Assembly (NCBI GenBank): GCA_035649275.1
Contig: DASRJW010000029.1
Location: forward strand, 1-64,000
Source of the DNA: Candidatus Krumholzibacteriia bacterium
Lineage (GTDB): Bacteria; Krumholzibacteriota; Krumholzibacteriia; G020349025
Length of the DNA: 64,000 nt
Direction of reading: 5' to 3'
The position numbers and the translations under genes are program-made. Of this stretch, positions 25,884-34,753 are shown piece after piece. Each line of letters starts with the position of its first letter. Within the stretch, counting starts at the first letter, position 1. The notes under the pieces are model-generated. The model did no database searches and had not been told where the DNA came from. It saw only the letters and a list, made by a program, of their open reading frames with translations.

Positions 25884-27233
25884 GTGGTGTGGTTGGGTGG
25901 AGCGACGGTGCTGGCCTGCGGCGCGGCCTTGCTGGCGGCGTTGCAGGGCCACGCTCTGGCGGCGGCGCTGGCGACCTGCGTCAGCCTGTGCGGCGCGGCG
26001 CTGGTGATCGTGCGCTACGAGGCGGCGCGACGGGCGTTGTTGCAGCACCAGAACGACACAGAATCCGTACTGCGCTGTCTTTCCAGCGGCCTCCTCACCG
26101 TGGACTTGCAGGAACGCCTGCTGCACTGGAACCCGGCCGCCGAGCGCATCCTGGGACTGCAGTCCGGCGAGCTTCGCGGCGGCACCTTGAGTCAGGTTTT
26201 CGCCGAGCGCGCCCCGCTGCTCTACGAGCGGCTGCGCCGCACGTTGCAGGATGGCTCCGAGATCCATCGCTACGAGTTCCAGCTCACGCAGCCGGACGGA
26301 CCGCCACGCCCCATCGGCCTGTCGACCTCGGCGCTGCACACGCCGGTAGGAGAGCGCAGCGGCATCCTCGCCAACTTCCAGGACCTCTCGGAAGTGCGGC
26401 GCATGCAGGAGCGCGTGCGCCGCGCCGATCGGCTGGCGGCGGTGGGGCAGCTGGCGGCGAGCATCGCCCACGAGGTGCGCAACCCGCTGGCAGCCATCGC
26501 CAACAGCGTCGACATGCTGCGCGACGAGCTGCCGGTGCAGGGACAGCAGCGCAAGCTCATGGATCTGGTGGTGAAGGAGAGCGAGCGTCTCAACCGCATC
26601 CTCGACGACTTCCTGGAGTACGCCAGCTCCCGGCCCCTGGACGTGCAGGTGGTGCCTGCCACCACCGCTTTGGAGGATGTGGTGACGCTGCTGCGGCACC
26701 ATCCGGACATCGGCGCGGAGATCCGCATCGAGCTGCAGGACCGCACCGAGGGCGCGACGCTGCTCTGCATCGACGCGGAGCAGATGAAGCAGGTGTACGT
26801 GAACCTGGCGCTCAATGCCTTCGAGGCCATGCAACACCAGGGCACCCTCACCATCCTGGTGGAGTCCGCCGGTGGCGACGACGATGACGCTCCCAGCGTG
26901 CGCCTGCGCTTCCTGGACACCGGGCCCGGCATCGACCCACAGCAGGCGGACTTCATCTTCGAGCCCTTCCACACCACCAAGCCCGAAGGCACCGGTCTCG
27001 GGCTGTCCATCGCCAGCAAGATCGTCGAGAGCCACGGGGGCCGGCTGGAAGGAGCCAATCGCGCCGGCGGCGGCGCCGAGTTCACCATCGAGCTCCCGGC
27101 GGTAACGGGAGCGCGAGCGCCGGCGCCGGGGACGCCGGCGGCATTGCCGGGCCGCGAGCCCCGGCAGAAACCCAAGTCGTCCGAGGCGAGTGCATGGAGT
27201 CAGGTCACGGAGGAGAGCAGGAATGTCCGGTGA
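25884..27233 (+). CDS. pilS: sensor histidine kinase PilS-like
   Basis: GTG at 25884 with AGGGAG 7 bases upstream; 449 residues. Two N-terminal membrane segments (residues 1-45), fewer than the six of Pseudomonas PilS. Then a PAS domain (LTVDLQERLLHWNPAAERIL), a HisKA dimer with phospho-His in SIAHEVRNPLAAIAN, and HATPase motifs NLALNAFEA, DTGPGID, FHTTKPEGTGLGLSI. The C-terminal tail is Pro/Ala-rich. It should phosphorylate PilR, whose gene overlaps its 3' end by 11 bases. In other bacteria PilS senses pilin level in the membrane. Confidence 0.9.
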   Translation: MVWLGGATVLACGAALLAALQGHALAAALATCVSLCGAALVIVRYEAARRALLQHQNDTESVLRCLSSGLLTVDLQERLLHWNPAAERILGLQSGELRGGTLSQVFAERAPLLYERLRRTLQDGSEIHRYEFQLTQPDGPPRPIGLSTSALHTPVGERSGILANFQDLSEVRRMQERVRRADRLAAVGQLAASIAHEVRNPLAAIANSVDMLRDELPVQGQQRKLMDLVVKESERLNRILDDFLEYASSRPLDVQVVPATTALEDVVTLLRHHPDIGAEIRIELQDRTEGATLLCIDAEQMKQVYVNLALNAFEAMQHQGTLTILVESAGGDDDDAPSVRLRFLDTGPGIDPQQADFIFEPFHTTKPEGTGLGLSIASKIVESHGGRLEGANRAGGGAEFTIELPAVTGARAPAPGTPAALPGREPRQKPKSSEASAWSQVTEESRNVR

Positions 27234-28632
27234 GAAGATCCTGATCGTCGATGACGAGCAGAGCATGTGCCAGTACCTGACGATCATGCTCCAGAAGGAG
27301 GGCTACGAAGTCGTCGGGGTCCTGCGCGGCGTGGACGCATTGCGCGAGGCCAAGGCCCGCAAGTTCGACCTGGTGATCACGGACATCAAGATGCGCGAGA
27401 TGGACGGCATCCAGGTCCTCGCCGGTCTGAAGGCCATCGACCCGGAGCTCCCGGTCATCATCATGACGGCGTACGCCTCGCAGAAGAGCGCCATCGACGC
27501 GGTCAACAAGGGAGCCTTCCACTACCTGATCAAGCACGCCAAGAACGACGAGATCAAGATGGTGGTGCGCAACGCCATCGAGATGCGGCGGGTGCGCCGC
27601 GAGGTACCTGCTTCGGGGCGTCCTGGAGTGCGCAAGGAGAGCATGAGCGATCCGCGCATGATCATCGGCAAGGGGCCAGCCATGCAGCGCGTCTTTCAGC
27701 TGGTGGAGAAGGTGGCGATCACGGACAGCACCATCCTCATCCACGGCGAGAGCGGCACCGGCAAGGAGCTGATCGCCCGGGCCATCCACTTCCGCTCCAC
27801 CCGGGCCTCCGGTCCCTTCGTGAGCATCAACTGCGGTGCCCTGCCGGAGAGCCTGCTCGAGTCCGAGCTCTTCGGCCACGTGAAGGGCAGCTTCACCGGC
27901 GCCATCAAGGACAAGGAAGGCCTGTTCAAGGTGGCCACCGCCGGCACCTTCCTCCTCGACGAGATCGGCGAGACCACCCCGGCCATCCAGGTGAAGTTGC
28001 TACGCGTGCTGCAGGAGAAGGAGATCATCCCGGTGGGTGGTACCAGCCCGATCAAGATCGACGTGCGCGTGATCGCCGCCACCAACCGCGAGCTGGATGA
28101 GGAGGTGGAGCACGGCCGCTTCCGCGCCGACCTCTACTACCGGCTCAACGTCATTCCAGTGAAGCTGCCGTCCCTGCGCGAGCGCCGCGAGGACATCCCG
28201 CTCCTGGTCTACCACTTCCTGCGCAAGAGCCGGCCGAACTACGCCGACGTCACCCAGGCCATCAGCAAAGAGGCGCTGCAATTCCTGGTGGACTACGACT
28301 GGCCGGGCAACGTCCGGGAGCTGGAAAACATCATCGAGCGCTCCGTGATCCTCCAGGCGGGGGAGGTGCTGCAGGTGGATGACCTGCCGGAGGTGGTGCG
28401 CATCAACCGCCGTCCGGGGGCCTCCCGACGGCTCTTCGAGGGGACCAACGTCACCCTGGAAGAGCTGGAGAGGGAATACCTGGTCACCGTGCTCAACGAG
28501 ACCGGCTGGCAGAAGAAGAAGGCCAGCTCGATCCTGGGGATCAACGCTTCCACGCTCTACCGCAAGATCCAGCGCTACGGCCTGGACAAGGAAAGGGCGC
28601 GAGAAGACAAGGAAAAGGAACATGAGGAGTGA
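27223..28632 (+). CDS. pilR: sigma-54-dependent response regulator PilR-like
   Basis: NtrC-family activator, 469 residues from ATG 27223 (SD GGAGG). Receiver domain 1-120 with acidic pair VDDEQ, phospho-Asp in LVITDIKMREMDG, and LIKHAKNDE where most receivers have K-P. AAA+ domain: Walker A GESGTGKELIARAIH, a sigma-54 loop reading GSFTGA instead of the usual GAFTGA, Walker B GTFLLDEIGE, Arg finger region (RFRADLYYRLNV). C-terminal Fis-type helix-turn-helix (ASSILGINASTLYRKIQRYG). In Myxococcus and Pseudomonas PilR drives pilA. Sigma-54 matches before pilA, pilB and pilM fit that role here. Confidence 0.93.
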   Translation: MSGEKILIVDDEQSMCQYLTIMLQKEGYEVVGVLRGVDALREAKARKFDLVITDIKMREMDGIQVLAGLKAIDPELPVIIMTAYASQKSAIDAVNKGAFHYLIKHAKNDEIKMVVRNAIEMRRVRREVPASGRPGVRKESMSDPRMIIGKGPAMQRVFQLVEKVAITDSTILIHGESGTGKELIARAIHFRSTRASGPFVSINCGALPESLLESELFGHVKGSFTGAIKDKEGLFKVATAGTFLLDEIGETTPAIQVKLLRVLQEKEIIPVGGTSPIKIDVRVIAATNRELDEEVEHGRFRADLYYRLNVIPVKLPSLRERREDIPLLVYHFLRKSRPNYADVTQAISKEALQFLVDYDWPGNVRELENIIERSVILQAGEVLQVDDLPEVVRINRRPGASRRLFEGTNVTLEELEREYLVTVLNETGWQKKKASSILGINASTLYRKIQRYGLDKERAREDKEKEHEE

Positions 28633-28734
28633 GAGCGGCATTGCTTTCGCAAGCTGCAGCCTGTGTCGGTCTGGTTCGGAAGTGCGGGGGATACGAACGG
28701 TCGCGATGCGTTGCGTCTGGACGGTCCGCACCCC

Positions 28735-28750
28735 TGGCATGGGCCATGCT
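28735..28750 (+). promoter_or_regulatory. sigma-54 (-24/-12) promoter candidate for pilA
   Basis: TGGCATG-GGCC-ATGCT matches TGGCACG-N4-TTGC(A/T) with GG and GC exactly 12 bases apart and one change in each half. It lies 167 bases before pilA, implying a leader of about 155 bases. The site also contains an inverted repeat, GCATGG-G-CCATGC. Confidence 0.6.
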
Positions 28751-28916
28751 GACGCGAGCGGCAGGCGAGGGCCGCTCCGGTTCCAGCCGGCCGCGGTGCG
28801 CACCGACATGGAGTTCGGTGGCAGTCGTGGACGTGACTGGGTTCGTCAGGGGAAGGGCACTTCCCCGCGTCTGGTGCGGACGATCTAAATCCGCGTTCTC
28901 CTGGAGGAAACTCGAC

Positions 28917-29360
28917 ATGCGTTCCAACAAGGGTTTCACCCTCATCGAACTCATGATCGTCGTCGTGATCATCGGGATCCTGGCGGCAATCGCGATTCCC
29001 AACTTCATTTCGATGCAGGCGCGCGCCAAGGAAGCGAGCGTGAAATCCAACGCGCACACGGTGCAGCTGGCCGCTGAAGACTTCGCGGTCCAGAACAACG
29101 GTGTGTACGCGACGGACGACACGACCGCCCTTCCGAGCGGCGACGTCATCAGCGACCTGCTGCCCGATCCGGATGGCGACGGCACGCCGAACCTGGTGAA
29201 TCCGTTCGACTCGGCGGACAACTCGGTCCTGTGGACCGGCGCCGCCACGCTCGACGGCGAGGTCGGCTACGACACCACCGCCGATCCTGGTGTGCAGTAC
29301 ACGATCGACGCGATGGGCCGCAACGCCACCGTCGTCATCACCCTGTCCAACGGAATCTGA
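28917..29360 (+). CDS. pilA: type IV pilin PilA (major pilin candidate)
   Basis: 147 residues from ATG 28917 (SD GGAGG, 8-base spacing). Type III signal: short leader MRSNKG, then FTLIELMIVVVIIGILAAIA with Glu at position +5. The prepilin peptidase should cut between Gly and Phe. The globular part (QARAKEASVKSNAHTVQLAA, then acidic loops PDPDGDGTPNLVNPFD) ends VVITLSNGI. No cysteines, so no disulfide loop. A Rho-independent terminator follows at once, and the gene has its own sigma-54 promoter candidate, as expected for a highly expressed major pilin. Confidence 0.93.
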   Translation: MRSNKGFTLIELMIVVVIIGILAAIAIPNFISMQARAKEASVKSNAHTVQLAAEDFAVQNNGVYATDDTTALPSGDVISDLLPDPDGDGTPNLVNPFDSADNSVLWTGAATLDGEVGYDTTADPGVQYTIDAMGRNATVVITLSNGI

Positions 29361-29385
29361 TCCGGAACGCATCGTACGCGGTGCA

Positions 29386-29421
29386 CGTGGGGCGGGGCGG
29401 CGAGGCACCGCCCCACGTTTT
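29386..29421 (+). terminator. Rho-independent terminator after pilA
   Basis: CGTGGGGCGG (29386-29395) pairs with CCGCCCCACG (29408-29417), a 10-bp GC-rich stem with a 12-base loop, followed directly by TTTT and GCTT. It separates pilA from the second pilin gene. Confidence 0.85.
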
Positions 29422-29499
29422 GCTTCTGGCAACGCTGTGCCCGGGGCGGACCGGGCCGAAGCTCCAGTACTCGGGTGTCCGTACGGGGAGGCAGCATCC

Positions 29500-29925
29500 A
29501 TGCGCGGGCGAGCCGGCTTCACGCTCATCGAACTCATGTTCGTGGTCGTGATCATTTCCACTCTCATGGCCATCGCCTACCCAGCGTTTTACCGCATGCG
29601 GGAGCGCGCCAAGGAAGCCGGGGTCAAGTCAAACGCCCACACCGTGCAGCTGGCGGCCGAGGATTTCGCGGCGCAGAACTCCGGCATCTACGCCGTCGAC
29701 GATACCTCCGCGCTGCCCACCGGCGACACCCTCGCCGACCTCGTGGTGCCGTCCGTCTCCAACCCCTTCGACAACACCGACGCGACACCGGTAACCTGGA
29801 CCGGACCGGCCGATGCGGAGGGGCGCGTAGGTTACGACAGCTCCCTCGATCCTGGGGTGGGCTACGTCATCGACGGGCAGGGCGAAGGGGGCATCGTGAT
29901 CTTCACCCTCACCAACGGACTCTGA
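29500..29925 (+). CDS. second type IV pilin, PilA paralog
   Basis: 141 residues from ATG 29500 (SD GGGAGG). Prepilin signal MRGRAG, then FTLIELMFVVVIISTLMAIA with Glu+5. The region RAKEAGVKSNAHTVQLAAED is almost identical to PilA and the ends are alike (IFTLTNGL against VITLSNGI), so it arose by tandem duplication. The globular domain differs and is slightly shorter. It lies behind the pilA terminator, so it is probably expressed at a different level: a minor or alternative pilin. No own sigma-54 site with correct spacing was found. Confidence 0.9.
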   Translation: MRGRAGFTLIELMFVVVIISTLMAIAYPAFYRMRERAKEAGVKSNAHTVQLAAEDFAAQNSGIYAVDDTSALPTGDTLADLVVPSVSNPFDNTDATPVTWTGPADAEGRVGYDSSLDPGVGYVIDGQGEGGIVIFTLTNGL

Positions 29926-30003
29926 GCGGCCGGTTTTCCTGACTTCCGCGCGCCCAGCGGCGCTGCATTCTCCAGGGCACACTGCTTGCGTGTTCTCCCC
30001 CGT

Positions 30004-30981
30004 ATGCTGCTGCGCCTCGAGAACATCCACAAGTCCTTCGCCACGGGCTTCCTCATGCAGCGCCGCCAGGTGCTGCGGGGCCTCGAGCTGGCCGTCCAGG
30101 CGGGGGAAGCGTATGCACTCCTGGGGGCCAACGGCGCCGGGAAATCGACCACGCTGCGCGTCCTCCTCGGATTGGCGCGGCCCGATCTCGGCAACGGCAC
30201 GCTGTTCGGCAAGCCCCTCGGGGAGCGCGCCGCGCGCCGCCAGCTGGGCTACTTGCCCGAGAACCCGAGCTTCCACGAGCAATTGACCGCGGTGGAGTTC
30301 CTGCGTTGTTGTGGCGGCCTCCTCGGGCTGCGCGGAACAGCGCTCGTGCAGCGCATCGACGCCCTCCTCGAGCGGGTCGAGCTGCAAGGGGCGCGTGGGA
30401 CGCGGCTGCGCAAGCTGTCCAAGGGCATGCTGCAGCGCCTCGGTCTCGCGCAAGCGCTCCTCGGCGATCCGGAGCTCCTCGTGCTCGACGAGCCCATGTC
30501 CGGACTCGACCCACCGGGGCGGAAACTGGTGCGCGACCTCATCCTGGAACAGCGGCAGGCAGGAAAGACGGTGCTCTTTTCCACCCACATCCTGGCAGAC
30601 GTCGAGACGGTGTGCACCCGTGCCGGCATCCTGCGCGACGGGCGCTTGGAGACCGAGCTCCGCCTCGAGGATCTGAGCCGACTGCGGGCGGAGAGCGTCG
30701 AGCTCACCCTTTCCGGCCTGGAGGAGCGCGACGTGCGCCGGCTGGGTCTGCTGGCGCGGAGTGCGCTGCGGGCCGGGAGCCACGTGATCTTCACGGTCGG
30801 ACCGGGGGAGGTGCAGGAGCTCGTGCATGCCGCCCTGGAAGCGGGAGGCAGGGTCGAATCCCTGGTGCCGCGGCGCGTCTCGCTGGAAGACATCTATCTG
30901 GAGGTTTCGCGCCGGGCCGAAGCGCCGGCGGCGGCTCCGCTGCCATCGCCCCAGTCGGTGCGATCGGGAGGCGAGCCCTGA
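30004..30981 (+). CDS. ABC transporter ATPase, PilH-like
   Basis: 325 residues from ATG 30004; the SD is poor and a TTG at 29986 is an alternative start. Walker A is LLGANGAGKSTTLRVLLGLA, Q-loop GYLPENPSF, signature LSKGMLQRLGLAQALLG, Walker B LLVLDEPMSGLDP, H-loop STHIL. The C-terminal 90 residues resemble the regulatory extension of ABC-2 type ATPases. Followed by its permease with stop and start sharing a base. In the Myxococcus xanthus pil cluster an ABC pair (pilH, pilI) sits between pilA and pilD and is needed for pilus assembly; same place here. Confidence 0.88.
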   Translation: MLLRLENIHKSFATGFLMQRRQVLRGLELAVQAGEAYALLGANGAGKSTTLRVLLGLARPDLGNGTLFGKPLGERAARRQLGYLPENPSFHEQLTAVEFLRCCGGLLGLRGTALVQRIDALLERVELQGARGTRLRKLSKGMLQRLGLAQALLGDPELLVLDEPMSGLDPPGRKLVRDLILEQRQAGKTVLFSTHILADVETVCTRAGILRDGRLETELRLEDLSRLRAESVELTLSGLEERDVRRLGLLARSALRAGSHVIFTVGPGEVQELVHAALEAGGRVESLVPRRVSLEDIYLEVSRRAEAPAAAPLPSPQSVRSGGEP

Positions 30982-31742
30982 TGCTGGAGAGGGTGGGCAC
31001 GGTCGCGCGCTGGACCCTGATCGAGCTGCTGCGGGAACGGGTGCTCTATGTGGTGCTCCTCTTCACTGCTGTCCTCGTCGGCAGCTCCACGGTGCTGACG
31101 CCGCTGGCGCCGGGGGCGCAGAAGAAAGTCGTCGTCGATCTCGGGCTCGCCGCCATCGACACCCTGGGGATCCTGGTCATCCTGCTCTCCGGGACCTCGC
31201 TGGTACGGCGCGAGATGGACCGCCGCAGCTTGGACGTCCTCCTCACCAAGCCGCTCACGCGCCTCGAGTACCTGGCGGGCAAGTGGCTGGGCCTGGTGGG
31301 CACGCTCGGGGTGCTCACCGTGGCGATGACTGCGATTTTGGCGCTCGGCCTCGAGGTCTGCGGTTTCGGCTGGCACGCGCGCTACTTCACCGCCATCCTG
31401 GGTTCCGCTCTGTCCATGCTGGTCATGGCGAGCATCGCCGTGCTCTTCTCCACCTTCACCTCCCCGACGCTGGGATCGATCTTCACCCTCGCTCTCTTCG
31501 TGGGCGGGAACCTGAGCACCGGGATGCTGCGCGCCGTCCAGGCCGCCGGCGGCAACCGGCTCCTCGAATGGATCAGCCTGGGGCTCCCCAGTCTGGGTCT
31601 GTTCAACTTGCGCGGCGCCGCCGTGCACGGCACCGGCGTGCCCAGGGATCAATTCGTCGTCGCCGGTTGCTACGCCGCGCTCTACGTGATGACGGCGCTG
31701 GTGCTTGCAGCCCACATCTTCCGGCGACGGGACTTCCGATGA
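30981..31742 (+). CDS. ABC-2 type permease, PilI-like
   Basis: 253 residues, ATG sharing a base with the upstream stop (TGATG). About six membrane segments, among them LYVVLLFTAVLVGSSTVL, VLTVAMTAILALGLEV and MLVMASIAVLFSTF. The cytoplasmic phrase RREMDRRSLDVLLTKPLTR with YLAGKWLG is typical of ABC-2 membrane subunits. It pairs with the ATPase just upstream. The transported substrate is unknown; the pilus link rests on gene order. Confidence 0.85.
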   Translation: MLERVGTVARWTLIELLRERVLYVVLLFTAVLVGSSTVLTPLAPGAQKKVVVDLGLAAIDTLGILVILLSGTSLVRREMDRRSLDVLLTKPLTRLEYLAGKWLGLVGTLGVLTVAMTAILALGLEVCGFGWHARYFTAILGSALSMLVMASIAVLFSTFTSPTLGSIFTLALFVGGNLSTGMLRAVQAAGGNRLLEWISLGLPSLGLFNLRGAAVHGTGVPRDQFVVAGCYAALYVMTALVLAAHIFRRRDFR

Positions 31743-32413
31743 AGGCCGCGCTGCCGTACCTCTTCCTGGCGCTCCTCGTCATCGCCACCGTGCTGGCTGG
31801 GCGCACTGGCCAGGACTTCCTGCGCCGCCAACCGCGGCCCGTGGTGGCGGCGCTGCCTGCCATTCCCTTCCTCGAGGTCGTCTCCCTGGGTTACCGGGAA
31901 GCGGCGGCGGATCTGGCCTGGATGCAGGCGGTGCAGTACTACGGCCAGCACCGCCAGGGGGGGAACGATCTCTCCGAGTTCGGACACTACTTGCAGGCGG
32001 TGAACACGCTCGACCCGCATTACGAGCATGCCTATGTCCTCGGCTCGGTGGTGCTGGCCACCGACGGCAACAATCTCCCCGCCGCTCTCGAAGTGTTACG
32101 GCGTGGGGCCCAGCAGAACCCAGACTCCGGGGCGCTGCCCTTCGAGATGGGATTCCTGAGCTACGTGGTCGGCGACGACTCCGATGCGGCGTTGCGTTAC
32201 TTCCGGCTGGCGAGCCAGGACCCGCGGCAGCAGGAGCGGGCACAGCGCTTCCAGGCTTTCCTCTCCCGCAAGCTGGGACGCCTGGAGACGGCCTACCTGC
32301 TGTGGAAGGATTTGTCCGAGCACACGGACAATGCTTCGCTCCGCATCGTCGCGCAGGAAAGCGTGCGCAGGCTGGAAGCGGAGATGCGCCAGCGCGGGCA
32401 GGTGCCGCCGTGA
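31739..32413 (+). CDS. membrane-anchored TPR-like protein of the pilus locus
   Basis: 224 residues, ATGA overlap with the permease gene. One N-terminal membrane segment (ALPYLFLALLVIATVLAG), then helical repeats: SLGYREAAADLAWMQAVQYY, LDPHYEHAYVLGSVVL, DAALRYFRLASQDPRQ. Such a small anchored TPR protein next to the ABC pair may correspond to the Myxococcus PilG accessory protein, but that is positional inference only, and there the gene precedes pilH. It overlaps pilD (GTGA), so ATPase, permease, TPR protein and peptidase form one translational unit. Confidence 0.75.
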   Translation: MKAALPYLFLALLVIATVLAGRTGQDFLRRQPRPVVAALPAIPFLEVVSLGYREAAADLAWMQAVQYYGQHRQGGNDLSEFGHYLQAVNTLDPHYEHAYVLGSVVLATDGNNLPAALEVLRRGAQQNPDSGALPFEMGFLSYVVGDDSDAALRYFRLASQDPRQQERAQRFQAFLSRKLGRLETAYLLWKDLSEHTDNASLRIVAQESVRRLEAEMRQRGQVPP

Positions 32414-33180
32414 ATCCCGTGATCGTCGCTGCCGCGGTCCTGGGTCTCGTGTGCGGCAGCTTCCTCAACGTCCTCATCCACCGCCTGCCGCGTGACGAGT
32501 CGCCCTGGCGCGGCCGCTCACGCTGCCCGCAGTGCCGGCGCACGGTGCGCTGGTTCGAGAACGTGCCGGTGCTGTCCTTTCTCTTCCTGCGTGGCCGCTG
32601 CGCCGGTTGCCACCAGCGCATCTCTTGGCGCTACCCGCTGGTGGAGATCGCCTCGGCGGCACTGGCGTGGGGCTGCGCCGCCCACTTCGACGGCCTCGGT
32701 GCAGCCGGCGCGTACTATCTCTTCCTCGCCGCCTTGCTCGCCATCGCGTGCATCGACTGGCAGCACATGATCATTCCTGACGAGCTCTCCCTTGGGGTGT
32801 TGCTCGTCGGCTTGGTGCTGGCGCCCACGGTGCTGCCTCTCGGTCTGCTGCAGGCGTTGCTCGGCGTCGGCGCCGGGGCCGGCTTCATCTGGCTGGTGGC
32901 GGCGGCGTACAAGGCGACCCGGGGCGTGGAAGGCATGGGCTTCGGCGACGTCAAGCTGGCCGGCATGATCGGCGCCTTCCTCGGACCGTTCCATGTGCTC
33001 TTCACCATTTTCCTGGCGGCGCTCCTCGGCTCGCTCTATGGCGCCGTTCTCCTCTCCCGGGGCGGCACACGTAAGAGCATGCTCGCCTTCGGCACCTTCC
33101 TCGCGGCCAGCGCCGCGCTCTCGCTCTTCGTCGGGGACCACCTCGCCGGCTGGTACCTCGCTCTCGGCCGCCGCCACTAG
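32410..33180 (+). CDS. pilD: prepilin peptidase / N-methyltransferase PilD
   Basis: Cleaves and N-methylates prepilins at the inner membrane. GTG start overlapping the upstream stop; 256 residues. N-terminal GSFLNVLIHRLP, a zinc site from two CxxC pairs (CPQC, CAGC) around ENVPVLSFLFLRG, and the two aspartates of the A24 aspartic protease: CIDWQHMIIPDE and GMGFGDVKLAGMIGAFLG. About eight membrane segments. Its substrates should include the two pilins upstream. Confidence 0.95.
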   Translation: MNPVIVAAAVLGLVCGSFLNVLIHRLPRDESPWRGRSRCPQCRRTVRWFENVPVLSFLFLRGRCAGCHQRISWRYPLVEIASAALAWGCAAHFDGLGAAGAYYLFLAALLAIACIDWQHMIIPDELSLGVLLVGLVLAPTVLPLGLLQALLGVGAGAGFIWLVAAAYKATRGVEGMGFGDVKLAGMIGAFLGPFHVLFTIFLAALLGSLYGAVLLSRGGTRKSMLAFGTFLAASAALSLFVGDHLAGWYLALGRRH

Positions 33181-33238
33181 AACGTTTCAACCCCTTCTCC
33201 AGGCCTCGTCGTCGCCCGTCGTCGCGGCGGACGCTCCT

Positions 33239-33260
33239 CGGCGCGCCTCCAGGCGCGCCG
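33239..33260 (+). terminator. GC-rich hairpin after pilD
   Basis: GGCGCGCC-TCCA-GGCGCGCC, extended by one C-G pair, forms a 9-bp stem with a 4-base loop 59 bases after the pilD stop. No T-run follows, so termination is possible but unproven. Confidence 0.4.
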
Positions 33261-33548
33261 CGTCGCTCGACACGACGGCCTGTTCGGGCCTCCATGCCCT
33301 CACGACGGGCACGTGTCGAGAGAGGAGCGCGCAGGAGAGCGCGCGACGAGCGTCCGCTGCAACGGACCTGGCGGGGCCGTCCGCAGCGAACGAGCTCGCG
33401 TGGAGCCCGGGCCGCGTCGCGTTCTGCCGTCACGACGAGGCACGACGAGGCCCGTTCGGCGCGAAGTCTGCGAGGACGACGCGGTGCAAGGAGGCGTGTG
33501 GAAGGTGGTGCGATGCACGAGGAGGAAGGCGTAACCCTCACGCCCCCC

Positions 33549-33564
33549 TGGCACAACGCTTGCG
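33549..33564 (+). promoter_or_regulatory. sigma-54 (-24/-12) promoter candidate for pilMNOPQ
   Basis: TGGCACA-ACGC-TTGCG is the best -24/-12 match in the window: six of seven in the -24 element, TTGC perfect, GG and GC exactly 12 bases apart. It lies 127 bases before the pilM ATG. Confidence 0.7.
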
Positions 33565-33690
33565 GTGCGCACCGCAGCGAATCCGAACTTCCGGCATGCC
33601 CATGGGGCCAACGGCCCGGCGCCGTCGGGAATCGGAAGAATGCACGATGCACGTGGTGTCGCTGCAATGCGGCGACGCGCGGAGGCCAGC

Positions 33691-34749
33691 ATGCGAATCT
33701 CGTTTGCACGCGCGCGTAAGAGCTCCATCGGTCTCGACATCGGCTCGAGCCTGGTGAAGATCGTGGAACTCGACTTCAGCCGTTCGCAGCCGGGGCTGAG
33801 CAAGCTCGGCGTGGTGCCCCTGCCCCCGGAGGCGATCGTCGACGGCGAGGTCATGGACCGCCTGCTGGTGGTCGACGCCATCCGCGAGTGTGCCGCGCAA
33901 GCGGGCGTCCGCGGCGGTGAAGTGGTCACCGCGGTGAGCGGGCGGGCCCTCATCGTCAAGAAAGTCCTCATGGACAAGATGGACCAGGCGGATGCACGCG
34001 AAGCCATCTTCTGGGAAGCCGAGCAGCACGTCCCCTTCGACATCGAAGACGTCAGCCTGGACTTTCAAATCCTCGACGAGGGTGGTGCGGGCAACCAGAT
34101 GCAAGTGCTCCTCGTGGCGGCAAAGAAGGAGCTCATCCACCAACACGCCGATCTGGTGCGCGAGGCCGGTCTGGAGCCGCGCATCATCGATCTCGACGCG
34201 TTCGCGGTGCAGAACTGCTACGAGAGCAACTATGGACCCGAGCCGCGCAAGGTCGTCGGGCTGGTGAACATCGGCGCCGAGGTGACCAACCTCAACATCG
34301 TGCAAGGCGGCGCGCCGCAGTTCACCCGCGACCTCTCGGTGGGGCGCTCGCGCTTCGTCGAGGAGGTGCAGCGCGAGTTCAACATCGGCCAGGACGAGGC
34401 CTCGCGCCTGCTCACGCAGGCGCGTCCCGACGGCGTGTCGGAAGACACCATGCGCACGGTCGTCGCCCGGGCGGCGGAAGAGCTCTCCGGTGGTCTGGAG
34501 CGCTCCTTCTCCTACCTGAAGAGCGCCGAGGGCGGCGCCCAACTGGACACGGTGTTCCTCTCCGGCGGCGGCTCCCAGATGCCCTTGCTCCGCCAGCACC
34601 TGGCCGAGCGCCACCAAGTGCCGGTGGAGGTCCTCGACCCGTTGCGGAGCGTCGCCTTCGAGCCGGAATTGTTCTCCGAACAGCCCCCGGAGGAGCTCGC
34701 TCCGCTCCTGGCCGTGGGCGTCGGATTGGCCCTGCGCAGGGTGGAGTAG
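33691..34749 (+). CDS. pilM: type IV pilus assembly protein PilM
   Basis: Actin-like (FtsA fold) cytoplasmic protein that binds the N-terminus of PilN and links the alignment complex to the motor. ATG 33691 with GGAGG 5 bases upstream; 352 residues. Nucleotide-binding motifs: IGLDIGSSLVKIVEL (phosphate 1), LVNIGAEVTNLNIVQGG (phosphate 2), FLSGGGSQMP (adenosine). Conserved block: AIFWEAEQHVPFDIEDVSLD. First gene of pilM-N-O-P-Q. Confidence 0.95.
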   Translation: MRISFARARKSSIGLDIGSSLVKIVELDFSRSQPGLSKLGVVPLPPEAIVDGEVMDRLLVVDAIRECAAQAGVRGGEVVTAVSGRALIVKKVLMDKMDQADAREAIFWEAEQHVPFDIEDVSLDFQILDEGGAGNQMQVLLVAAKKELIHQHADLVREAGLEPRIIDLDAFAVQNCYESNYGPEPRKVVGLVNIGAEVTNLNIVQGGAPQFTRDLSVGRSRFVEEVQREFNIGQDEASRLLTQARPDGVSEDTMRTVVARAAEELSGGLERSFSYLKSAEGGAQLDTVFLSGGGSQMPLLRQHLAERHQVPVEVLDPLRSVAFEPELFSEQPPEELAPLLAVGVGLALRRVE

Positions 34750-34753
34750 AGCC

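Larger units (their letters stand above)
33181..33690. other. 510-base non-coding region between pilD and pilM
   Basis: No gene is supported. It holds a strong hairpin (33239-33260) and a sigma-54 promoter match (33549-33564). Open frames that cross it have no SD and biased GC-shadow composition. The length leaves room for upstream activator sites, but no repeated PilR box was identified. Confidence 0.6.

Noticed and set aside
29425-29441. TGGCAAC-GCTGTGCC as a sigma-54 site for the second pilin
   Set aside because: GG and GC are 11 bases apart instead of 12, so it does not fit the strict spacing.
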